DNA from: Moniliella sp. 'wahieum'
Taxonomy: Eukaryota > Basidiomycota > Moniliellomycetes > Moniliellales > Moniliellaceae
Direction of reading: 5' to 3'
Length of the DNA: 64,000 bases
NCBI GenBank assembly: GCA_003971905.1
Contig: RSEE01000080.1
Coordinates: 248,001 to 312,000 of the forward strand
The position numbers and the translations under genes are program-made. The notes beneath the pieces are model-generated. The model had not been told where the DNA came from. It was given only the letters and a program-made list of their open reading frames with translations, and did not search any database. Position 1 is the stretch's first letter, and the number at the start of each line of letters is the position of its first letter. Of the stretch, positions 55,994 to 64,000 are shown piece after piece.

Positions 55994-56159
55994 GGGGTGG
56001 GGGTGCGGGGGTGGTGGTGGTGGTGGCGGGGGCAGGGCGTTGGCTTGCTGATCCGACCGATAGTGGCGGCGGCGGCTGGTTGTAATCTCAGGGTCTGACG
56101 CCACCCGGCGATATCCATCCTAATCTGCCGCTTCCAGCTTTAAATTTCAAACGTCACGC

Positions 56160-56187
56160 GTCAAAGCTTCAGCTTGAATATTCAAGC
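56160..56187 (-). promoter_or_regulatory. HSE-like block upstream of LON
   Basis: Reads TTCagcttGAAtaTTC, about 175 bp upstream of the LON start. Lon is a classical heat-shock gene, so HSF control is plausible. One gap is 5 nt instead of 2. Confidence 0.4.
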
Positions 56188-58331
56188 GGCGTCCAGAACA
56201 GGGCCGAAGCCCCCGCCGTTCCGCCTGGCGACGGGTATGCCTGCTGCCTCCAGCTGCTCCAGGCGCCCCCCCCCCCCCATCCCGCCCCTGGTCCTCAAGC
56301 CCTTGCCAAGCTCGTTCCTTGCTTTCATCTGGAACGCTCCCGTCTCTGTAAGCATGCCCCGCCATCATCCCAGGTTGCCGTGCTCGGGGGGTTGTTTAAT
56401 TTGGTGCGGAGAGAAAGCCTCGGCAGCATAGGGCGATTATTTACCAAGTATAGCGGCGCCAACGTCGCGCAAGATATTGTGAAAGTGCATTCACACGTCT
56501 AGTCCTTGAGCATGGCTGCAAGGCGGTAGGGAAGGCGACCGAGATGGGACATGTCGAATGGTTAGCGTACGGCTGCTGAAGCAGGCGGGTGAAGCTCGGA
56601 TACAGTTTTCGCGCGTCCCTTCCAGGCAAACACCAAACTAAGGCCGGTCGTACAGACCACACCGAAGGCAGAGCAGTGCGCGTACTTGCCTTGAGAGGCG
56701 GCTGCCTATCGAGGCAAGGACAGGAGTGCCTGCACTTTTACCGCGTACGCGTCGCATGCCTGTGGATAAGAGGCATCGATGCAGCCCAGTTCCCTTGTTT
56801 GTAAGTATGTACGTCGCAATTTCGCTGGGACTGTCTAGCCGGCATCTGGTGTCAGGAACTCCCACCAAAAGAAGCACAAGAGAACACAAGAGAACCAAAA
56901 GAACGTGGACAACGTGCCATCAACAATTTGGGCTAGTATCTTCATCGAACCCATGTGCGCACCAAGTGTTGGTGAGATACCGCCCATTTCGATGACAGCT
57001 GATCGCATTGTTGGGAGCCCGGGGACGTCGAGCCACCTTCCTAGGGTATGGTCATGGTGTACGGCACTGCACGCAACAGTACCAGGGCCACAAAGCGAAC
57101 AAAGATGATCAGCATTGCCATACTCATGACAGGCAGACGGGTGTACTCGTGGCTGGAGCAAAGATTGGGGCCCCACGGGATGAAGCACTGAGAGGCGCAT
57201 CGAACGTTATGCCTCACTGTACCAACCAAAGAAGGGAATTCCACTTTGAGGGGCACTGCTTCTTGGAAGAGTTGGCATAAGTAGAAGGCCAGACAGGCAG
57301 CAATCGAACATCACGTATTCCTTTCGCCAGCGTTTGAAGGCAGCGGCCAACACCTGCATGACCCTCCATTGAATCCCCATATCGCACATAGCAGCCCCAC
57401 CCAACTCAAAACATGTACGGTAAACGGTGCACCTTAGCGGGCGACAAAGGAAGAAAGACCAGCGATGTGCTAGCAATGCTCGAGAGCACATTGGTTATCT
57501 TGTTGCCTATTAGTCGGCAAGGAAAACGTAGTACAGGGGAAAACCTGTGCGATCAAGTGGTGAAGGTGTTTCTTAATGACCATGCCACCTCCCTCTTCCT
57601 AGACGCTCCCAATGCACCCAGTTGTAGCGCGATCCTTGTTTTCCCATCTTGTTTGGGTCGAAGCTAGTAGGCTGCACATTGTGATGCGCATCCTGTTTTC
57701 ATATGCGAAAGTCATGATGGGCCAAAGGAGCAAACGTGAGGACTTACTGCAAGTTCTCCATGTATGCAGCTAATAACAAGCTGACATTTGGTATACCCTT
57801 TTTGGATGTGTACGGGCCGGGGATGGGGGCGTGAAAGGAATGCAGGATGGACTCGATCCTTCGCGCCGGGTTGAGACCAAGAATTGAACGTAGCGCCGGG
57901 AGGGCGCTCACCAGCCTCCCTGCAAATGAACGCCACTGTTTGTTTCGAGAGAGAGGGGATTAAGCGCCGCTTTCGGCGAATCGAGCCGGTGCTTTACACC
58001 CCGATCCCGCGAAAGGCCGCACATTGGTCGTCCAGCCGCAGTCAGCCGGAACAACGCACATGCTGAAAGTGCTGGCCAGAACAATGACTTGGCATACGTG
58101 GTGGTGGTGGTGTGGCAAAGAGCAGGCGGCTACAGGCCAGACCAATTGTGATGTCAACGTTGCAGATGCACACGTGCACGGGCTTATGGCACTAGGGTTA
58201 GGAATATATCCAGCCACACTATTAACGTCTCAGGGAACGACGGTTAAACTCCAGCATGGCTAGTGCTACGTCCAAGTGGGATTAGTACAACGTGAAGAGT
58301 GAGTAAGTACCACTGGGTGTAGGGTGGCGAC

Positions 58332-58351
58332 GGGGGGGGGGGGGGGGGGGG
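58332..58351 (+). repeat. G20 homopolymer
   Basis: Twenty consecutive G. The true length is uncertain in any assembly. Confidence 0.8.
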
Positions 58352-58970
58352 CGATCGTTTGGCAGGGTCAGGGTGCAAAGTTGGTGGTACTATGCGGTGC
58401 AGCTGCTCACAGAGTGGGCGGTGCGGGGCGTGTCATACTAGGAAGAATAGGAGTTCTGGAAGGAGGCTATGTGTGGGCAGAAAGAGATGCGTGGGGGTGC
58501 ACCTGGAGAGGGGGAGGAGAGAAAGAATGGCGGCGCCGAGGATTCCGATGCGGGGCTCATCTTCCATCGCGGAAATACTGACCGGTAATGCTGTGGTGGC
58601 TGTCGCAGATCGGACGGATGGGGTGCATTCACAGTTCTTCTATGGCGGCGGATGGTGAGGGGTGGTAGAGTAGAGGGATATGAGGGTATGCATTGATCTG
58701 TGGGGGATGGGGAGGCAGTGACACTCTGCCCAAGCGGCCTACTTGAACAGTATATTCACAAGTCAGCATCTGCAGAGGGTCAGTATACGTATACAAGTCG
58801 GAAGAAGGTCTATATCTACGAGTCAGATCCTTACAGAGGGGTTTCGTAACAGATAGGAGCCCGGGAAGAGGGGGGAGGGGATCAAAAGGCAATTCACTTT
58901 CTTTTCCACTCTTTTTTCTTTGCCAATTTGTCGTATGGTTCGGTAGGGTTGCCGTTGGGGGGACAAAACG

Positions 58971-58994
58971 CCCCCCTCTCCGAAGAGAGGGGGG
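58971..58994 (-). other. 10-bp hairpin with C(UUCG)G tetraloop next to rDNA break
   Basis: On the minus strand CCCCCCTCTC-TTCG-GAGAGGGGGG: a perfect stem closed by the very stable C(UUCG)G tetraloop. It lies about 60 nt downstream of the point where 28S homology stops, in the same sense as the rRNA. Confidence 0.65.
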
Positions 58995-59054
58995 GGGGGA
59001 ACAGAAGAACCGATTATGTGTTCGTTCAATCCGAGCGGCGACAGACCTTAACCG

Positions 59055-59105
59055 GATAGGGACAGTGGGAGTCTCGTTAATCCATTCATGCGCGTCACGA
59101 ATTAA

Positions 59106-59167
<62 letters not shown>

Positions 59168-59183
59168 GTTGAATCTCTTCACT

Positions 59184-59217
<34 letters not shown>

Positions 59218-60446
59218 CGTCAACACCACGTTATGGCCATCGCAATGCTATGTTTTAATTAGACAGTCAGATTCCCCGCGTCCGTACCAGTTCCAAGTCG
59301 CTTGTTCAGCGCACACCTTTCGGACCGCGCCGCAGCGCGCCGCCCAGCCGCCAGGAGCTTGCGCCCCCGGCAGCCCAGGCCGCCCCCCGCACGCCCCGGC
59401 CACACCCAAGTCTTGGAGCCAATCCTTCTCCCAAAGTTACGGATCAAATTTGCCGATTTCCCTTACCTACGTTCTCGTTTCAACTAGAGGCTCTTCACCT
59501 TGGAGACCTGCTGCGGTGATCAGTACGACCGGGCGAGAGACTAGACACGCACCAGGATTTTCACGGGCCGTCGAGCACACACCAGATGCCAGCGTAGCGC
59601 CAGCACTCTTCCCACGCCCCTGCACCGTCTCTCCGGATAACCCGATTCCACGGCGCATTCTCAGCATGGTTAAGCAGAAAAGAAAACTCTTCCTGGGGTA
59701 CTCGCCAGCGTCTCCTGGCTGCTTGCGTTACCGCTCTAACATCCTCATCCCGGCGACGGAATCTTAACCGTCTTCCCTTTCCCGAACCACACCCCCCAAA
59801 AGGGTGCTATGGATCAGCATCAGCCTATCGGTTAGGATCGGCTCACCCATGTCCAACTGCTGTTACCATGGAACCTTTCTCCACTTCAGTCTTCAAGGTT
59901 ACTCGCTTGAATATTTGCTACTGCCACCAAGATCTGCACCAGGGCCGTTCCACGCAGGCTCACGCCCAACGCTTCGGCACAAAACCCCCGCGCCTGCCTA
60001 CTCTTTCGCACAACTCTGGCACGAAAGGTGTGGTATGGGAGACACGCTTCAGCGCCATCCATTTTCAGGCTATACATTCGGTTGGTGAGTTGTTACCACC
60101 CTTAGCGGATTCCGACTTCCATGGCCCCGTCCAACTGTCTAGATGTACCAACACCTTTTGTGGTCTCATGAGCGTGTACTCTGGCTCCTTAACCACACGA
60201 TCGGTTCATCCCGCATCGCCAGTTCTGCTTACCAAAAATGGCCCACTAGAAACTCACATTCAACGCATAAGCTCAACCAAGCAGCAAATGCTTCTTACGC
60301 ATTTAAAGTTTGAGAATAGGTTAAGAACATTTCGTCCCCAAGGCCTCTAATCATTCGCTTTACCTCATAAAATTGTTCTCACACGAGCTTCTGCTATCCT
60401 GAGGGAAACTTCGGCAGGAACCAGCTACTAGATGGTTCGATTAGTC
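59055..60446 (-). rRNA. 28S (25S) rRNA, internal segment only
   Basis: Minus-strand large-subunit rRNA. It begins at GACTAATCGAACCATCTAG (60446) and continues through AGCGAATGATTAGAGG, TAGTGGGCCATTTTTGGTAAG and GGTAACAACTCACC. GACGGCCCGTGAAAATCC, CTGTCTAATTAAAACATAGC and TGACTCTCTTAAGGTAGCC follow. Homology ends after CCACTGTCCCTATC (59055), where normal LSU would continue into TACTATCTAGCGAAACC. The upstream part of the gene is replaced by the retrotransposon at 60447. About 1.39 kb of domains II-IV is present; 5' and 3' parts are absent from this window. Core sequence is well conserved, so the copy is recent or was functional. Confidence 0.93.
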
Positions 60447-61020
60447 TTTTTTTTTTTTTGAGATACCTCCACGAGAAGAGGATCACGGCAGTTCTCAGAA
60501 CCCCCAAGGGGACGCTTACCCGCTGCTCCATGACCTCCTTTACCTTCAGAGAAGGTTCCCGGGAATCAGGGAGAAAATCTGCAATCAGAGACCCGTCCTG
60601 CTGGCACCTCAGGCCGGGTACTGTGAGGTTGGCTACGCAGACCCTCGCAAACCGACTCACTAAAAACCCTGGTGTTGGAGACTACTCCTAGCATACCCTG
60701 ACAGGGCCTCGCTAAAGTAAGAGTCAGGGGCAGATTAGATTCGCCAGGCGAACCATATACTACCTACCCCCTTCTAGAATGCACATACAACCACCCTGCT
60801 TAGCCAGCCAACTCTGAACTTTCCATATGCTGCCTTTAGTTAACTCCGAATCCGCCAAAATCCCTCTGCCCAAAGGGTGCCCCAGCCCATTCGGGATCAC
60901 CTCCAGCCAACGTCAAGATCATCCATACGGTTGTCACAGCCTCTCCCCGGCGGGACCTATCCCAGCCAGATCTGGTGCTAAACGCGTATGTGCCATGCCC
61001 TTGTCCCACACTTTATCATC

Positions 61021-61060
61021 GCCATTACGGCGCATACATATCCATCAGCCATTACGGCGC
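61021..61060. repeat. 13-bp direct repeat in retroelement 3' region
   Basis: gccattacggcgc at 61021-61033 and again at 61048-61060, separated by 14 bp. It lies inside the 3' non-coding part of the element and may form part of the 3' RNA recognised by its RT. Confidence 0.75.
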
Positions 61061-61345
61061 TCAGTATCCCCCAGTTACTGGGTCCCTTTCTGAGAAACTG
61101 TACCCAACCCGCCCTATCATCAGCCTTTATTCATGGAGACTCAGCCACGCTTCCACCTTTTCAAAGTACTGATGAACCTGTTCACTGCTAGTGCGATTGG
61201 CCTTTGCGCAGTGTATCCCACCCTCTCTAGACCGTATTCGTTCCAGAAGAGGGAGGGTGGTAGCAGACTACCTTGGGTGTTTACCCCCGAACTAATAATG
61301 CTGGGTCCTAATGAGGAAACCCTGGAAAGTGTGGTGTACAATTAA

Positions 61346-64000
61346 TCAAGTTGTACGCTTGAGCGCTCCTCTGTACTGAGATAAGCTGGCCGATAAGAAG
61401 ATGGCCACACTCAAGAACCCAAATCGTCCAGTGATGTACCACCTGGAGACGGGGTTGTGCCCAAAGGCATGCCGCCACTGCAGTATACTGTCCAAATGTA
61501 GCGGTGAGAGGGTACCAGCGTCATATTTTTGTATCAATGCGTCCTGCGGCAGGTCCTCATCTGGATTCGTATGGGGCCACAGGGGATATCCTCCCAGAGA
61601 AGGGTTACCACAAGCTTGTATGTGGGTAGTAGCTCTGGGTTGTATTCCCAGTAAGAAGGCATCAGGGCTGCCAGGGTCTTGTGCATGTGTTGCTGTCGAA
61701 CACTATGCAGCGCTGGGCAAACCATGATGATGTGTATTAATTCAATGATCTCTGCTACTTCCTGTGTGTTTCGAAGGAGCAAGGTTTCCTTGCACAAGGG
61801 ACATTCATAGGTGAGGCGATGCCCACTGTGTTTCTGCCTTGTGAGGGAGGGGAAGGCTAGCTGTCGTGCCTGTAGTAGATATTGGACGCCTGCCGCACTG
61901 CAGGGGACTGTGAGAGTCTGATGTAGGAAACCGCGTGACTCTCCAAGTTGATGCTCCAAATAGAAGGCTGCACCATTAGTTCGTCTCTTTTCTAGTTCAA
62001 ATTCCTGGTTCAAGGTGTGGACTCGTGCTGCCAGGAGTCGTTGTTCGAGGGGGTTCTTGCCAGACTCAATCTGATGACCCTTATCCTCGTGGACCAATGT
62101 GCGATTGATCCAGTGCCTCATGTGTGTTATCATGTTGAGGTTGAAGATTTCTTTGCCATGCCGGGAGGCGATCCATTGGGCCCAGGTGTACTTTAGGCCT
62201 ACCCGATCGTTGTTGGTGCGTGCTCCTTTGCATATCTCACCAAACATGGTCTTGGACTGGTGTAGTCCATTGATAAAGAAGAGTTTGTTGGCCGCATGGC
62301 GAGCCACTGATACTATGGGGAAGATCCCAAGATCCCATGATAGTAGTAACCCATTGGTAGACATGTCATTAGGCGACTGTCCGATCATCATTCGCATACC
62401 GCGATTTACGATGGTTTGTAGGGGCCTCGCATATCCCTTGTTGGTGCCGTGCCATGATGCAAGGTATGTGCCAACCGGGATGATACGCGTGAGGAGTAGT
62501 AGTCGTTTTACGTTGATATTGATCTTTCGGTTTCGCAGCATAGGCGAATAGAGGTTCAGCGTCCGCTCCATGGCAAGACGCCGGTCTGATATGTGGGACG
62601 CGATTGCTTTCGTGGGGTGCCCGAAGAAGGAGTGTACATGTACTCCAAGGTATTTGTATGTTTCGGAATAGAGGGCGTGGCCGTCCTGCAAACGGATGGA
62701 TTTGGTCACGTCTTCCTCTTCCAGTCTGGCCGAGGGAGCAAAGAGGGTCCACTTGCATTTAGCGTGGCCGAATTGCATGCCCCAGTCAGTTGCCCAGCGG
62801 CTAATCTCATCAGCAGCCTGCTGTAGTTGCTCGAAGGTCTCGGCATATATCAAGTCGTCTGCGTAGAGACCGGCTTTGACTTCTTCGATTCCCTTTACTG
62901 GGAGTGTTCTTTGAAGATAGTCGACTATTTGATTGATGAATATATGAAAAGAGTAGGAGAGATGTTGTCTCCTTGCTTGGTGCCAATGGCAGGAGTGAAG
63001 GACGCAGTGGTTTCCGTGCCTACTCTGACATTGACTTTGCTGTGATCGTAAATGTACATGAGGATGCGGATGAGCTTTGTTCCAATGCCCGCATCTAAAA
63101 GTAATCTGCGGATGGCTCCATGGGGTACCATATCAAAGGCCTTGCGGAGATCCACAAAGAGTGCGTACGTGGGTTTACCCTCTTGTGCACGCCTGAGGAC
63201 AACTTCATAGGCTACCAGGAATTGTCCTTCAACCGATTCGTGTGGTCGGAAACCGCCTTGTGCTCGTGTGAACCAGTCATCGTTCAGAGCAACAAGGACT
63301 CGTGTGTTGATCATACTGCTTAGCAGTCGTACTTCAGTGTTGGTGATAGTAATCCCTCTTTTGTTGTTTAGTGCCAGTTTATCTCCTGGTTTATCAATTG
63401 CAACGATTGTTCCCTCGAGCCATGTGGGAGGGACTATGCCGGTCTCAAGACTGTGGTTCATAAGACCAAGTAGGTATCGAGCCGTGCGGGTATACAGGCC
63501 ATATATACCCAGATCTTTATCTCGTACTGCAATGTGAGACGTCTCGGGTAGTTCCTTGATGGTATAGAGCGTCTTTGCAGTCGAGTCACTTTCATACTTA
63601 AGTAGAGCTTTGTAAAAGGCGATCAGAATGCCGTTAGGGCCAGATGTGGCGCCTACATTGGCTCGTCTGATGGCCAAAAGGCGCTCCCGGGCAGAGAAGA
63701 GTTCATTCATTTCTGTACGCTCGGGAATGGGACTTGCACTTGCTTTTGTGTCCCAATACGAATAGTTTTTCGACCGTCCATCTTTGTCACTGTGTAGGTC
63801 GTGGAAGTATTCCTGAGTCGCCGTTTTGATGGCGTCCAGGTTGCGGTGGATAGTCCCGTCGGCTGTGCGTACGGGAGGACAGTTCCAGAGGCGGTTCCCT
63901 TTCTGTAGTGTCCAACATAGTTGTCTGCTGCGCGATGCAGTTCTTTGTGCTCGTTTAGCAAGAGGAGATTGGCCATTCTTTGGTTCTTTTGTAGCTCCAT
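61346..64000 (-). CDS. Retrotransposon reverse transcriptase ORF (partial, frame-broken)
   Basis: RT fingers/palm: A-T-S-G-P-N-G-I-L-I-A-F-Y-K-A-L-L, then W-L-E-G-T-I-V-A-I-D-K-P-G-D, Q-G-G-F-R-P-H-E-S-V-E-G-Q-F and Y-A-L-F-V-D-L-R-K-A-F-D-M-V-P-H. G-T-K-Q-G-D-N-I-S-P-T-L-F and the catalytic Y-A-D-D (in A-G-L-Y-A-D-D-L-I-Y) follow. After the thumb come a long conserved-looking region and a C-terminal zinc knuckle C-P-L-C...H...C-P-A-L. RT order plus the knuckle suits the R1/Tad/I-like branch. Frames change near 63710, 62930 and 61535. The N-terminal part, including any AP endonuclease, is beyond 64000. Confidence 0.88.

Larger units (their letters stand above)
55994..59054. other. 3-kb gene-poor region upstream of LON
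   Basis: Near LON (56165-56185) lies cttcagcttgaatattcaag, a heat-shock-element-like block. From about 56400 the sequence is AT-richer. Minus-strand frames at 56835-57491 contain hydrophobic stretches (A-M-L-I-I-F-V-R-F-V-A-L-V-L-L; S-C-V-L-L-C-F-F-W-W) that could be remains of a membrane protein, but there is no family match. A G20 tract is at 58332-58351. No intact gene was seen. Confidence 0.4.
60447..64000 (-). mobile_element. Non-LTR (LINE-type) retrotransposon inserted in 28S rDNA, 5' part outside window
   Basis: Minus-strand element. The 3' end is a run of 13 A (60447-60459 on the complement) joined directly to 28S at GACTAATCGAACC. This is the junction expected from target-primed reverse transcription. 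Upstream lie about 0.9 kb of non-coding 3' region and then the RT-bearing ORF (61346 to beyond 64000). No LTRs were seen. The 3' region contains a 13-bp direct repeat gccattacggcgc (61021-61033, 61048-61060). The 5' end, any endonuclease domain and the upstream 28S flank are outside the window. Confidence 0.9.

Noticed and set aside
58995-59055. HDV-like ribozyme at the start of the sequence abutting 28S
   Set aside because: A nested double pseudoknot could not be drawn by hand. Only one strong hairpin is visible.
59110-59140. R2-type element or group I intron at the TTAAGGTAGCC site of 28S
   Set aside because: The sequence through TGACTCTCTTAAGGTAGCCAA is uninterrupted, so the site is empty in this copy.
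59165-60350. Open frames running through the 28S segment
   Set aside because: The sequence is rRNA; the frames are accidental.
1-64000. CRISPR arrays, bacterial operons or prophage
   Set aside because: No spaced direct repeats or prokaryotic genes are present. The window is eukaryotic nuclear DNA.

Overview
This is nuclear DNA of a high-GC fungus. Genes carry short GT-AG introns (about 47-195 nt). The gene set (Tim9, Sec7, Och1-like GT32, Cue3-type RQC factor, GMC oxidoreductase, Csr1-like Sec14, Elp5, Sec10) and three nuclear tRNAs with introns after position 37 are fungal. The phylum is not settled: high GC and short introns fit many basidiomycetes, but parts of the 28S fragment look unlike the yeast 25S I can recall, so an early-diverging fungus is possible.

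Almost every conserved gene is split between two or three reading frames by single-base gaps or insertions, although the protein continues cleanly in the next frame. This affects essential genes (eIF6, RPL4, PheRS alpha, SEC7, SEC10, LON). It is best read as uncorrected indels in the assembly, not gene death. CDS entries therefore give the outer limits of each gene.

Layout. 0-10 kb: eIF6 (-), TIM9 (+), a small unidentified gene (-) and SEC7 (+). 10-17 kb: tRNA-Lys(CUU), a GT32 glycosyltransferase (+) and a Cue3/ASCC2-like gene (+), separated by gene-free stretches rich in palindromes and hairpins. 18-23 kb: a secreted GMC oxidoreductase (-) and a quinone oxidoreductase (-). 25-28 kb: a Sec14/CRAL-TRIO protein (+). 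28-34 kb: an ATP-dependent DNA ligase (-). 34.6-38.4 kb: ELP5 (+), RPL4 (+) and a second tRNA-Lys(CUU). 39-43.3 kb: a secreted alpha/beta-hydrolase-like protein (+) and an F-box protein (-). 46-56 kb: PheRS alpha (+), SEC10 (+), tRNA-Glu(CUC), a MED22-like gene (+) and mitochondrial LON/PIM1 (-). 59-64 kb: a truncated 28S rRNA segment (-) directly abutting the poly(A) end of a non-LTR retrotransposon (-) that runs off the window.

The genes are mostly independent housekeeping units. Themes are membrane traffic (Sec7, Sec10, Sec14), translation (eIF6, RPL4, PheRS, Cue3, Elp5, three tRNAs), mitochondria (Tim9, Lon) and secretion (GT32, GMC oxidoreductase, hydrolase). The least ordinary part is the rDNA/retroelement junction at the right end. 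Several short palindromic promoter motifs also recur between genes.
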